From the NCBI GenBank assembly GCA_963383645.1, contig OY726561.1:25338826-25402825 (forward strand): a DNA stretch of 64,000 nt. Direction: 5' to 3'. Source of the stretch: Muscardinus avellanarius (Eukaryota; Chordata; Mammalia; Rodentia; Gliridae). The translations under genes and the position numbers were made by a program. The notes under the pieces are model-generated. The model saw only the letters and a list, made by a program, of their open reading frames with translations. It made no database searches and was not told where the DNA came from. Shown here piece by piece: positions 46,440 through 57,688 of this stretch. How positions within the stretch are numbered: the first letter of the stretch is position 1; each line of letters opens with the position of its first letter.

Positions 46440-47760
46440 AAGACATATGCGACGAACTTGCTCAATCAAGAATAATAAATCTGGCACTGAGTCCACTCGG
46501 GACCAAGATCCTCAGAAAGATGAGCAAGGGCTTCAGTTGCAGTTCTGCAGGGGTTAAGTCCTACAGTAATTCCTCCCCCTTAGCAAGTAGGAGCTCCTTC
46601 AAGTGTGGGGTCTCCTCCCTGGGGACCTGGGGGAGAGGAATCTAAAGAAAATGACTCAGACAACTGCCTTCTGTGCAATTGACAATGTTTTAATTTCCAT
46701 CACCAGTATTTGTACCCTATACCCCGTGTGAGCACCAAAGGACAATAGTGAGGCATTAAGTGTGAACAAGATAAAGGGGATAAAAGAAGATCCATGGTGT
46801 CACAGTTTAAGATTCATCTAGGATTGGGCTGTTAAAGTCAGCCCCCTTGGCCTTTGTCATTGAAATCAGGTTTCTGGCCTCACAGTTGAGCCCTAGGGGG
46901 CAAGGTCCAGAGTCCAGTCCGGAAAGGGCCAGGACAGGCAGGCTTCTGTAAAGGCGAGGGGAGGGGGTTCACACCCAAAGTCCATTTTGGAGAAATTCAG
47001 TCTTCTAGGATCTCCTTTGATCCTTCCAGAGTCTTTTGTCTCTAGGGTTTAGTCCAGGCCCTCCTTTATCAAGATCCATAGGGTTGCATTGAGGATTTGT
47101 CCGGTTCTGTCTGCTCTGTCATCCCCTATAAGGCAATACTTATATTACAGTTAGTAGACAGGGCAAAAACATTTAACGCAGGTGACTGGATTTCTATAAT
47201 TGTTCTTTAATGCATGATCTTAAAGCAGACTTTTGAGTTTTTTACTGTCCTGCTGCTGAGTCACAAATGGTAGGCTTCTGTTAAGGCCATAGAAGAGCTT
47301 ATTAGCATCTCTTAAGAGGGAAACAAATGGCCCAGATTCCAGAGACAGTTTTACATCTCTTTGGGAAATGGGGCAAGAGGTAGGTTTGCAGCTTCCCCTG
47401 CTGGAAGAGAGGTGCTGGGAGCTAATCTTTAGATCAAAGGACCTGCAAGGGGGGGGGGGGGTTGCAGCCCCTGAATTCTGGCTGCATTTTATTACAGCTG
47501 GAACAATATAGAGAAATTCTGAGGGTTCAGACATTTTACTAGAAAATTTATCTTACATGGACTCACCTTTTTCCACAGTCCTAATTCTTGGGATCCTGTT
47601 TTAGATCATTGGAGCTTATTAGTGTAGAAATCTAAGAGCAGGGAGTATTTTTGCCAGAGATGACGTCTTTTTCTCAGGGCTAGTCTCCCTGAGACCTTGC
47701 CAAATAATACAAGCGTTTTTTCATGCTCACATTTGCCGAGGGGGGACGGCAGCAGACATA
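46440..47760. other. GC-richer unassigned block, possibly retroviral (ERV-like) internal or LTR sequence
   Basis: Composition and complexity change sharply at about 46440 against the AT-rich surroundings. Read in reverse, the part at 46441-46720 has LTR-like traits (an attaaaacattgtcaatt poly(A)-like signal, purine-rich blocks, ccgagtggactcag). A 104-codon minus frame at 47220-47534 has no family I recognise. A 13-G run lies at about 47450-47462. Contiguity with the LTR at 47997-48724 suggests one degraded provirus, but no gag, pro, pol or env motif is visible. Confidence 0.35.
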
Positions 47761-47996
47761 CTTCCATGTTAAAAATCATTTTTTAATTTGTTTTATGTTT
47801 GCAATTGTACTGAGGAGATAGAAAGGAAATAGGCAGATAGGGAAAAGGCCTTGGTAGAAAAAGCTAATTTCCTGAGTTCCCTGAGGGGCAACAAATGCCT
47901 GAAATTCCAAAGGCTCAGGAGATAAGAAGGTCAAAGCTTCACAAGGCCATCCTGAGTTTCCTAATCAACAAACCCACCCAGCAAGTCTGGCATTCC

Positions 47997-48724
47997 TGAA
48001 ATGAGACCCTTCAAAGAACTTGCAAATGTCCTATGCAAATTCTCCTTGGAATCTCAAAGTCACCCTAACCACAAATGGACTTGCAAGCGGTCAGGCATTG
48101 GCCAGTCAGATGGCAAAAGTGGGGACTTCCCGCTCGGGACCCCCTCCCCTTCTGGGGAGCTGTTCTCTCTCTCTCTTGCAGGTCGTGTTGGCCCTGAGAG
48201 AAGGCAGAGTGCATCTGAGGGCACGTGGCTCGGGCAACTCTCGAGTAGTGACCTGAAGGCCTCTGCTGGACATCATGGCTGACCAGGCCCCTAGGGGTGA
48301 CCTGTACCTCTTTTCTGGCAGATCGCATGGACTCTGGGAGAAGGTAGTTTGTAATTGATGGCACTTGGCTCGGGCAACACTCGAGTAGTGACCTGAAGGC
48401 AGCTACTGGACAACAGAGACCCGACAGCCCTTAGGGGTGTTCGGCCACTTTTCTCTATTCCCTTCTGGCAGATCGTGCGGACTCTGGAAGAAAGCAGCCT
48501 GCACCTGAAGGCAATTCGGCTTGGGCTACTCTCAAGTATTGTCCTGAAGGCAGCTGCTGGACCCAGAGTTCCAGACCCTTTGGGGGTGTTCAGCCACCCT
48601 TGCCCCATTCCCTGCTGCTTCCAATAAACCTTTTACTCCCCTTCCTGAGGTCTGCGGGTGTCATTCTTCGCTCTCCGTAGACAAGAACTCGCCGGGGTTT
48701 TCTCGCAAGAAACCCCCCGTTTCA
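47997..48724 (+). mobile_element. probable gammaretrovirus-like (ERV1) LTR with a triplicated internal segment
   Basis: Termini tgaaatgagaccc and aaaccccccgtttca form a 5-bp inverted TGAAA/TTTCA pair, as in gammaretroviral LTRs. A poly(A) signal aataaa lies at about 48624, followed by an R/U5-like tcttcgctctccgtagacaa. Three imperfect repeats of 140-150 bp carry ggctcgggcaactctcgagt (about 48227, 48367 and 48517). No convincing direct flanking duplication is visible, so it may be a 3' LTR of a decayed provirus or its 5' boundary may lie elsewhere. Non-coding; possible promoter/enhancer. Confidence 0.65.
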
Positions 48725-49239
48725 ATACCATTATTTTTCAAGAAAGTGTTTGAATTGTAGGCACATAAACTACAAATATATAACCTAACATCTACCTATG
48801 AAAGAACAAGAAAACTTATTCATGTCATTAGAAGATGGTATTTCATTCTGACTAGTTATAACAGAAACCTACTTTTAAAATGATTTTAACAAGAACCCCA
48901 AGGCATGTTTTTTATGATTAAAAAAAATGGGAAACAACCAAATCACACAGGAGTCATAAATAGTGATTGATATAAATTTGAAGTCCACTTCCCCCTGTGG
49001 TATTTATTCCAATTTCAACCTAGTAACTTGAAAATAAGAAAAAAAAAAGTCTAAAAAGAAATACTGCAAAATGGCCAAAAGAAAATAGAAAACCTTTTTA
49101 TTTTCTGAATATAAAAAAATGCTTTTTTCCTGATTATAATATTTTAGCATTCTAATTTCTCACTTTTAATTGTTTCATGATATATACTCATGATATATGC
49201 TCATGTCATTTAGCAATTTAATTAATTAATTCAGAAATC
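48725..49239. other. unassigned AT-rich sequence
   Basis: I see no gene or identifiable repeat here. Confidence 0.4.
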
Positions 49240-49240
49240 T

Positions 49241-49468
49241 AGCTGGGCATGGTGGTGTGAGCTTGTAATCCCTGCACTTTGGAGGCTGAGGCAAGAGGAT
49301 CACTCAGGTTCAAAGCGAGCCTTAGCTACTTAGGCTCTCAGGAACTTAGTGAGACCCTGTTTCCAAATAAAATATATATTAAAAAATAGGTCTGGAAGTA
49401 TGGCCCAGAGGTAGAAAACCTCTGAGTTCCACCCCCAGTACCACCAAAAAAAAAAAAAAAAAAAAAGA
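49241..49468 (+). mobile_element. B1-dID SINE (long subfamily)
   Basis: agctgggcatggtggtgtga, ggaggctgaggcaagagg, ccttagctacttaggctctc, aggaacttagtgagaccctg, ggtctggaagtatggcccag, cccccagtaccacc and a 22-A tail. Confidence 0.92.
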
Positions 49469-49884
49469 AAGAAATCGAAATAATTAAATAAATAAACTTG
49501 GGCAAAATATTTACTCAAATATTTTCAATACTTTGTATGCTATCCAGCTGTCAAATTTGTAAAAAAAAGAGAGCACTAAAGTAAAAATAAACTGAAAAAT
49601 ATAATATTGGAATAATAAGTAATGTACTTGAAGGTAAACTTTCTAACGACAAAGCATCTTGCTTATAAAATGACAATATAAGCAATGACTTGATAAGTGT
49701 TTGTAGAAAACATTACTTGATGAAATCTCATAATAAAATTAAAGTCAGTCATAGGAAAACTTTATTTGATCGTAAACCACGTTTGATTTTAAAAGTAAAA
49801 TATTAATTATGTTTTTTTCATAATTTTTCTACTTTTTAAGCTTGAGCATAAAACTAAAAGGAAGTGAGATACTTATAATTCATC

Positions 49885-49954
49885 TATTCTTTCCCTTTCT
49901 TGCGCGGAGATTACAAGTGTGCGCCACCACGCCCGGCTTATTCTTTTCCTTTCT
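49885..49954 (-). mobile_element. 38-bp tailless SINE 5'-end insertion with 16-bp TSD
   Basis: The TSD tattctttccctttct (49885-49900) and tattcttttcctttct (49939-49954, one mismatch) flanks 38 bp. The insert in reverse is gccgggcgtggtggcgcaca followed by cttgtaatctccgcgc, that is, nucleotides 1 to about 36 of the SINE. There is no right half and no poly(A) tail. This is the hallmark of a tailless retropseudogene made from a 3'-truncated RNA. Confidence 0.8.
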
Positions 49955-50029
49955 AAACTGAGTATAATACCATGCTGGATTATATTTCTCTTGTAACCTA
50001 ATATTTAGGACAAAATCTTGTATTCATTT

Positions 50030-50285
50030 GCTATTGGTACAAAAATGTAGCATCTCTAGTCATCTCAAATGTTGCTGCTTAAAACAATAATCATTCATCC
50101 TTATGGATTTATGGAGTAAGTGAGGGTCAGTTAATGTTGACTGGGTGTAGCTTCATGACTGTGCTGAGCTTCAGGGCATTCTCACCTGTGTCTGGGTTCT
50201 TAGCAGGGTCTAGCCAGAATTCAGATGATCAAATTTTGACTATGATTCTATTAGGAGTCTTTCCTCTCATTCTGAGAAAAACAAA
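50030..50285. repeat. possible ancient interspersed repeat
   Basis: ttgctattggtacaaaaat, gttgctgcttaaaacaataa and gggtgtagcttcatgact resemble the old mammalian repeat type with ttgctgcataacaaat and ggcttaaaacaac, possibly the same class as 3245-3600. Diverged; family unsure. Confidence 0.35.
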
Positions 50286-50644
50286 GTAAACAAGCTATAC
50301 TTTCCACATGATAATTTCTGATGTTTTATGATAAGTGCAATAGTATAAATATTTTTCAAGCCCAAGCTTTCTTTGTAAATGATAATCATCCTGAGTAAAT
50401 TATACATCTGAACATTAAGTCTCAGAGTGTGGAAATATGTTCCCTTCAAGTTGCATGGCAAATGGTGTGAATATCTGGTTCTGTTCTTGAGGCAATTTGG
50501 ATGCTGAATAACTAGTTGTACTTTAAGCTTCAAGGCTTAACGCATAATTAGTTAACATACTTGTTTGATATTCTATGTAGAACTACCAAGATGTTGACAC
50601 ATTCTTTTTTTTTGCCAGCTTTTTCATTTATTTATATACATGAA

Positions 50645-50692
50645 ATGTTTATTTTTTATTGGTGCATTGTAATCATACATTATAATAAACAT
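50645..50692 (-). mobile_element. LINE-1 3' terminus fragment, reverse strand
   Basis: gtttattttttattggtgca, then ttgtaatcatacattataat: about 45 bp of the antisense L1 end. No clear TSD. Confidence 0.6.
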
Positions 50693-50848
50693 TCTTATTT
50701 ATAGTATCATCATTAAATATGTAACAAAGACTTCCAAGAGGGCCATTAATTATATAAAATGACTACTGGGATTTTTTATTTGTTTGTTTTATATAGTGAT
50801 ATTGATGATTCAACATTTTATGATGATGATTTAAACAGAGACAAGAAC

Positions 50849-50853
50849 TGATT

Positions 50854-50904
<51 letters not shown>

Positions 50905-51140
50905 GTTTTTCTTTCTTTCTTTCTTTTCTTCTTTTTCATGGTACTGGGGATAGAACCCAGGGGCCTTCTATCTCCTGGCTACACTCCCAGACCTATTTCA
51001 TATTTTTATTTGGAAACAGGGTCTCACTAAGTTTCTGAGATCCTCACTAAGTAGCTAAGGCTGGCTTCAAACCCTTGTGATCCTCTTGTCTCAGCCTTTC
51101 AAGTACAGGGATTACAAGCATGCACTACCATGCCTGGTAG
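50849..51140 (-). mobile_element. B1-dID SINE (long subfamily) with CTTT tail array
   Basis: (TTTC)n at about 50854-50935 forms the tail. The body is catggtactggggatagaac, ttctatctcctggctacact, tttggaaacagggtctcact, ctcactaagtagctaaggc, ending actaccatgcctggt. Confidence 0.92.
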
Positions 51141-51271
51141 AACTGATGATTCTTAATTATCAGCCTGTATGATGTTACAAGTCTAGAATGTATTGTTACT
51201 GCAAAAGTTACCCAGTAAGGCAACCAGTTTAAATTATTGGCTATTAAAATAATGGCTTTTACAGTAGATAG

Positions 51272-51315
<44 letters not shown>
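51272..51315. repeat. (AC)n microsatellite
   Basis: About 21 AC units. Confidence 0.95.
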
Positions 51316-51317
<2 letters not shown>

Positions 51318-51834
51318 GGAAGAAGTTGAACAAAAACAATAAAAACACCCATATAATATAATAGAGAAAGTCTGTTTCATTTTTTTTCATGAACTCAATT
51401 CATAATAATGTGCATCCAGAAACCAAACCTTTAGACATATATGAATGAATTTTGTTATTAGGAAAGAAGCAATATCCAACCAGTGACCAAAAAAATATAT
51501 ATATATTACTCTATTTACCTAACTTCCCTTGATTTCTAAATGCAACAAAGATTGAAAATGTTGAAGAGGAAATTGAAAGGGAAATAAAGTGATCATCATA
51601 CATCCATTCACTGTTTTATTTTAAGAAATGACACCTCCCTGAATTTTGGAGAAAGAAAAGAGTATTGAAATGGGTGAACACGTTTTATTTTTAACTGCTT
51701 TTCTTTTCAAATATTAGATTAATGCTCTTTTATTTGCTTTTATTTTAATGAGTTTCCTTCTGTCATAGTATATATGACATGATTTTATGAATTAGACTGT
51801 TTTCTTATTTGTGTGTTTTCCATACAAGTTGTAT

Positions 51835-51960
51835 TTCTTTTCTCCAAAAAAGTAAGGTTGGTAGGATCCGATTTCTGTTTCTCCTAAATATGTCTCCACT
51901 GCCATCGCGGAGACCGCTTTCAACACGCCTTTCTCCTTGGTCTCTGCTAAACTCTCTTCC
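51835..51960 (-). mobile_element. fragment related to the non-repetitive section of the 31.6-34.7 kb composite element
   Basis: In reverse this reads agagagtttagcagagacca, aggagaaaggcgtgttgaaa, gcggtctccgcgatggca, gtggagacatatttagg, cggatcctaccaaccttact, then tttttggagaaaag. It parallels 31968-32085 of the composite element with scattered substitutions and small indels, and keeps the same frame open. No VNTR is attached on either side; a (CT)n(CA)n tract abuts the end that would face the element's start. Confidence 0.8.
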
Positions 51961-51992
51961 CTCTCTCTCTCTCTCTCTCTCCTCTCTCTCTT

Positions 51993-52063
<71 letters not shown>

Positions 52064-52074
52064 TACACACACAA
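51956..52074. repeat. compound microsatellite (CT)n(CA)n
   Basis: About 80 bp of CT with interruptions (cctc, tttctttc) followed by about 15 CA units. It abuts the fragment at 51835-51960. Confidence 0.95.
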
Positions 52075-52310
52075 TGTCTAAACTGCATGTAGTTTATGAA
52101 ATATGAATAAAACTTACAAGCTTGATATAATTGTAAAAATCTAAACATTTTTTGCATTAAAGTACTATCAACATTAACAACAAACCCAATAATCAATGCA
52201 ATGTTTAATCATAATTTTTAACCTTCCCAATTTTACCTTAATATGTGAAATAGTTTTTATCCTTTATTAAACTGGAAGTAACAGTTGCTCTATTTAAAAA
52301 GTAGAATCGA

Positions 52311-52518
52311 GGCTGGGCGTGGTGGCGCACGTTTGTAATCCCTGCGCTTGGGAGGCAGAGATAGGAGGATCTAGCAGGCTGGAAGCCAGCCACGCGAGCT
52401 GGCTTAGGAGACCCTGTTTCCAAATAAAAATGTAAAAATAGGTCTGGGAGTGTAGCCCAGAGGTAGAAGGGCTTCCAGGAATCCCAGTACCACCAAAAAA
52501 AAAAAAAAAAAAAAAAGT
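52311..52518 (+). mobile_element. B1-dID SINE (compact)
   Basis: ggctgggcgtggtggcgcac, ttgggaggcagagataggag, agccagccacgcgagctggc, aaaataggtctgggagtgta, aatcccagtaccacc and a 22-A tail. Confidence 0.93.
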
Positions 52519-52842
52519 AGAATTGAAAAAACATACTTTGATAGAAAATTTCAGCCATGTGAATAATAAATTTAATAATTTACTCCATAGTATAGAAAGG
52601 TTCCCATGGTAGATTTAATAATGACAGAATTGATACAATGCCACTCTAGGAAAACATGGAGAGGGATACTCAGGATTTACATATTAGATGTTACTTATTT
52701 TAATAGAGTTCCTAAGAATGTATTATTACCTATGGATAAGAAAAACAGTGGCTTACAGAGCAGAATTGGAGAATTTTCTAAGAGTATTTGCATGAAAGAA
52801 AAAAGTGCATAATTGTCTCCATAATTTGGAAAGATTCAAATT

Positions 52843-53010
52843 TTTTTTTAATTTTTTATTGGTGCACTGTATTCATACATCATAGTGGGATACAAAAAAC
52901 TTTTGTAGACATACATGCACACCTAGCCCAGTCAGCCCCCAACCGATCCCCACCCCATTCCCTCTCCATCCCACCTTCCCATGCTTGGCTTAGTGGTTGA
53001 CATCTAGTAT
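52843..53010 (-). mobile_element. LINE-1 3' UTR, reverse strand
   Basis: ttttttattggtgcactgta, ttcatacatcatagtgggat, gtagacatacatgcacacct, a C-rich tract (52945-52980) that reads G-rich on the element strand, and ggcttagtggttgacatc. A relatively undiverged L1 terminus. Confidence 0.85.
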
Positions 53011-55155
53011 TAGAGCAATTTATCCAAAATTAAAAATGATAATCTCACATAACAGTTTCATTTGTCTGATACCAAGCTTTTGATAACTTAAAGATAACCT
53101 TTCAATATTTCTTTTTGCTTTCTTTCTTACCAGAGAATATTTTAAGAAAAGCAAATTTAAAAATAAAAATCTCAATAGAATTAGCAAACTAAGAAAAATG
53201 TATCAAGAAGATGCATATGATAAAACATTCTCTATATATCTCCCTTTCAAGCACTCATAAATCAAATGCTAAGAGGAAGAGTGGAATATCATAGCACATG
53301 GCAGACTGGTTATAAATTTGGGATATATGTCAAATAAGAGCGAAAAGAAAGACAATTTTACACATAGTTAACTGTATGAAAAGGTCTGCTTCCGAGAAAT
53401 GCTATTAACTTCAGAGCAGTGCTTATCACACGGCAAATGGATCATCCAGAAAGCAAAGGGTTTCTAGGAGACTGTGGCTGGTTCTAAACTTCCAAGTCAG
53501 AAGCAGAAATTGCATCTGCAGCATTCCCCAGAGCATTGCGTGTTTCTATCACTTGGGTCTTGGCTCCACTGACAGTGCAGCTCTGCACAGCCCTTGCTTT
53601 ATGAAAAGCTTTAAGAGTGTAATTGAGTACAAGGAAAGAAGAGAATTCACTTCAAGGTTATGTTCAAACTACTTAACATTGAATTCCACCAATAAGAAAT
53701 GTGCTGGTTTGAAGCAAAGTTGAACTAAGCAGAAATGAAGGAGCTCTTTGAGGTAAGTGGTAGAGCATTGGAATTTCATGAAAGAGTAGTTGATACATGC
53801 AGACAAGTAATGGGCACTGTTCTATATAGCCTCAACAGCATTCAGCAAAATAAATTCAGTCAGAATAAGAACTCAAAAATAGCATATGTTAAATTGACAA
53901 TATAATATACAATGAATATATTTTCACAAGTCCCTTACATATGTGGATCAGTTTGGGGAGGTTATTTATCATAATTTCTAGATAAGAAAGAGAATTACAA
54001 TGCAATTAACAGTGATCCCTATTTAGCTAATTGTCATCCTACCACAAATGTACTCCCATTGACAACAGAAGTGCCAGTCAATCTACAAAAGCATAAACTT
54101 TATAATTAAGGAAAATGAGCAAAGCTAATTGTTGGAATTCATTTGAGGGCATGATGCTATAAACCTATTCTAGCTTTCATCAAATACATAGCTTCTCACA
54201 GAAGCATAGTTACATATAAAATATTTCAAATTTCTTATTTTAAAGGAGCAATTTCCTGATGATTAAAATAAAAGGCTTAATATGGTTTATTTCTATCCTT
54301 TTTTTGGTTATTAAAGGATTTCATACTTTTTATTTAAATTATATGATAAGTATATTCTATACCTCATATAAGTGTGCTGTATTATGTTTTGGGAATATAA
54401 ATAAGTACAAATAATTGAGTGTTTGAGAAAAACAAATATCTCACAGGACACAATTATATTTCACTTTTTGGAGGAATGAATGATTACCTGTATTACCAGT
54501 GCAGATTGTGGAAACCCTGGGTGAACTGGACGTGGAACAGTGATTATGAGACATCAATAAGTTCAAATAAGGCAGGTAGGCTTATGAGTTTGGGCACCAA
54601 ACTTAGCAGATAGAAACATCAGAGTACTAATAAGGGCATTTTGTCCTTTACAACTAAAATCATTAGACATGAGGCTAAATTTAGTCTGATCATTTTATTT
54701 AATAGTGACATTAAAATGACTGAAAAATTAAATAGAAACAGAGACACCACAATTGTTTAACTGACTCCATGGCTCTTTGGTCGCAAAGTTTCTTGATCCC
54801 GCAACAAGTTTCTGCACATATGTACCAGCATTAAGTGTGTTATGTAGGTTTGCAAACTGATGTTACTAATAAGCCTTCACCATGTAATGGTTTAAGCTAT
54901 TTCAAGTAAAATGTTAACTTTACTTTTGATGGTGGCATTTTCATCATAACTTAATTTAGCATCCTGTTTTGGGTGCTGGGGTCAGAGCAGAGAAATAATA
55001 CTTAGTTTATCAGGTCTGTCTATTTTGTAATAGTTTGCAAATGTGAACTAGAATTTTTGCTAATTTTCGTATCAATAGATATGAAAAAACTTAAGTTTAA
55101 GAATATAATTTCAATTATTTCTTATTTTTCAGGAATGGCATATTTTATATTAGCA
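53011..55155. other. unassigned sequence, less repetitive
   Basis: About 2.1 kb without recognised repeats. The part at 53395-53760 has more balanced composition and contains gctctttgaggtaagtgg, a consensus-like 5' splice-site motif, but no acceptor, open frame or known exon can be tied to it. Confidence 0.35.
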
Positions 55156-55157
55156 AT

Positions 55158-56432
55158 AGTAGTAAAAAAAAAAAACAGCATGGTATTGGCACAACAACAG
55201 GCATACAGAACAAGGGAACAGAATAAAAGATACAGAAACAAACCCACACACTTATAGTCAATTGATCTTTGACAAAGAGGCCAAACTCATACACTGGAGA
55301 AAAGACAACCTGTTCAACAAATGGTGCTGAAAGATCTGTCTATCCATTTGTTGAAATGCAGGACTAACTCCTTATCTCTCACTCTGCACAGAAATCAACT
55401 TGAGATGGATCAAAAACTTAGTAATTAGATCAGAGAATGTAAGAAGAGGGCATTGGCTCAGCACTCCAACATACAGACACAGGCAGTAACTTTCTCAATA
55501 AGATCTCCAAAGCACAGGAAATTAAAACAAAAATTAACGAGTGGGATGATATCAAACTAAAATGTTTCTTCTCATCAGAGAAAACCATCAAAAACCTAAA
55601 GAGAAAGCCTACAGAATTGGTGAAGATCTTTACCAGCCACCACTTTGATAGAGGACTAATATCCAGAATACACAAAGAGCTCAAAAAACTCTACACTGGC
55701 AAAACAAATAACCCAATCAAGAAATGGGCAACTGAATTAAATAGATATAGACATTTCACAAAAGAAGAGATACAAAGGCCAATAGATACATGAAAAGGTG
55801 TTCAACATCATTAGCCATTAGGGAAATGCAAATCAAAACTATGGTGAGTTTCCATTCTAACCCCTGGGTATCTTTCCAAAGAGGTTGAAATCAGAGACCT
55901 ACAATAACATATGCATACTCATGTTCATAGCAGCACAACTTCCAATATCCAAAATATGGATCCAACCTAGGTCTCCATCAACAGATGAATGGATTGCAAA
56001 ATTATGGGAAATACACACAATGGAATTCTACCTAGCAATAAAAAACAAAATCATATCATTTAAAAGAAGATGGAAAGATCTGGAAAGCATTATGTTAAGT
56101 GAGATCAGCCAAGCACAAAAAGAGAAGGGACATATGTTTTCTCTAATATGCCCAAACTAGGGAGTATTAGGGACATCAAAGGGACACCAGGAAACCTCAA
56201 CAATGCTAGAAATGAAGGGTAGGAGAGGAAGAAGACTGAGTTTGATTAACTGGAGGAATTACATTCAAATATGTGTAAAAGTGTGAATGTAGCATGGTCA
56301 ACCTAGACACTCATTGTTGAAAGCAGGAAAGAGAAAGTGGGAAGCACCAAGCTCTTTGTGAATGCATGCCATTTTCAATATGATCCACACAAAAGTAAAA
56401 AGAAATAAATAAATAAATGCAGAAATAAAAAT
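55158..56432 (+). mobile_element. LINE-1 3' portion (ORF2 C-terminal region and 3' UTR)
   Basis: acagcatggtattggcacaa, gtcaattgatctttgacaaa, caacaaatggtgctgaaaga, agacatttcacaaaagaaga, catgttcatagcagcacaac, tctccatcaacagatgaatg, atggaattctacctagcaat. The 3' UTR is tgaatgtagcatggtcaacc to attttcaatatgatccaca. An internal gap near 55845-55865 joins caaatcaaaactatggtgag directly to sequence normally some 250 bp further on. Frames are broken. Confidence 0.88.
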
Positions 56433-57097
56433 ATTAAAACTGAAACAATAGCATACATGCCTACCAATAAAAGCAAAAAAAAAAAAAAAAAAGTAAGGAC
56501 AAAAAAAGAAACATTAAATGCAATCCTTTAGCTTTATCCCTAAAGGAAGAAATCAAATATTGGGAAACCTAGTTTATCTTTTCAAAATGCATTATCATAT
56601 GATGAGAATTAACATAAAAACAGGTCTTAAAAACACTGCAGTCTGTTGAAATTGTGCAGTCTTTTGGGAAAGTTAAGACAAGGAAATCAATTAACATTAA
56701 AAGTTGCAATTTAGTTTAGTCAAGCCAAAGAGAGTATAGTTCAAGTCATTATTAGAAATTAAAATCATAAGGTAAAACCTTGGCCTAACCTATGCCATTG
56801 TAAGGGGTATATAAATTATAGGTGTTGAATAAATCAAAAGTTACTTTATTGCTATGAGCAAATTTACTTCTGAATAGAGAATTGATCAATATCAAAAGTC
56901 TTATACATGTAGCTTTCTTCCAAACAAAGAAATGTGTGTTCACACTCTGATATTAAAAATGTAAATTTGTTTTTGTTCTATAAAGTGTTATATTCTTAAC
57001 ATAGTGCTTATACTTAATATTCAGTAAGGGCACATTTTGTTGAGTGTTATAAATAGAGGGTTATTAAAAGAAGTAAAAGCTACTAAGTCACATTAGC

Positions 57098-57102
57098 AAA
57101 TA

Positions 57103-57137
<35 letters not shown>

Positions 57138-57351
57138 TGGAACTGGAGGTGGAACCCAGAGGCTTTCTACCTCCGGGCTATACTCCCAGACCTATTTTAT
57201 ACTTTATTTGGAAACAGGGTCTCACTAAATTGCTGAGAGCCTCACTAAGTAGCTGAGGCTGGCTTTGAACCTGTATGATCCTCCTATCTCAGCCTCCCAA
57301 GTGCAGGGATTATAAGCATGCGCCACCACGCCCGGCTAAATACAGGTTTTT
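57098..57351 (-). mobile_element. B1-dID SINE (long subfamily) with TSD
   Basis: T-run, then gtggaactggaggtggaacc, ttctacctccgggctatact, tttggaaacagggtctcact, ctcactaagtagctgaggct, ending cgccaccacgcccggct. TSD aaatacaggttttt at 57098-57111 and 57338-57351. Confidence 0.93.
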
Positions 57352-57523
57352 TGAAGTATTTTTAGTGTATGTATAAGAGAGGTGAGGCTTGCTTAGACTA
57401 AAGAGCAAAGTTTATTATAATAAATTATTTAAAATATGTATAATTAACTGTGTAGTAGGTAAATATTTTTCAGTTAAGGCTAGTGATTCCTTTAAACACT
57501 AATTTTGCAAAATCAGAAGATTT

Positions 57524-57688
57524 AAGCCGGGCGTGGTGGCGCAGGCTTGTAATCCCAGAATTTGGGAGGCTGAGACCTGGAGGATCGCGGTTCACGGACA
57601 GCCTCAGCTACTTAGTGAGGCCTCTGAAACTCAGTGAGACCCGGTTTCAAAATAAAGAAAAAATAGAGCAGGGGGTGTAGCTCAGAAG
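57524..57688 (+). mobile_element. B1-dID SINE of the cggttcacggacagcc subfamily, 3'-shortened
   Basis: gccgggcgtggtggcgcagg, gaggctgagacctggaggat, cgcggttcacggacagcctc, gagacccggtttcaaaataa, gggggtgtagctcagaag, then an abrupt switch to non-SINE sequence. It shares ggttcacggacagcc with the outer SINE at 1604-2036, defining a third subfamily. Confidence 0.88.

Noticed and set aside
47220..47534. 104-codon minus frame as a possible retroviral gag fragment
   Set aside because: No gag motif, zinc knuckle or protease signature is recognisable; left as part of an unassigned block.
51792..52196. 134-codon minus frame with Glu-Arg repeats
   Set aside because: Mostly translation of the (CT)n(CA)n microsatellite; only the part at 51837-51960 is of interest, as a relative of the composite element.
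55885..56160. 91-codon frame with L1 ORF2p C-terminal similarity (WKDLESIMLSEISQ)
   Set aside because: It is genuinely L1-derived, but a remnant of a 5'-truncated, deleted copy and not a functional gene.
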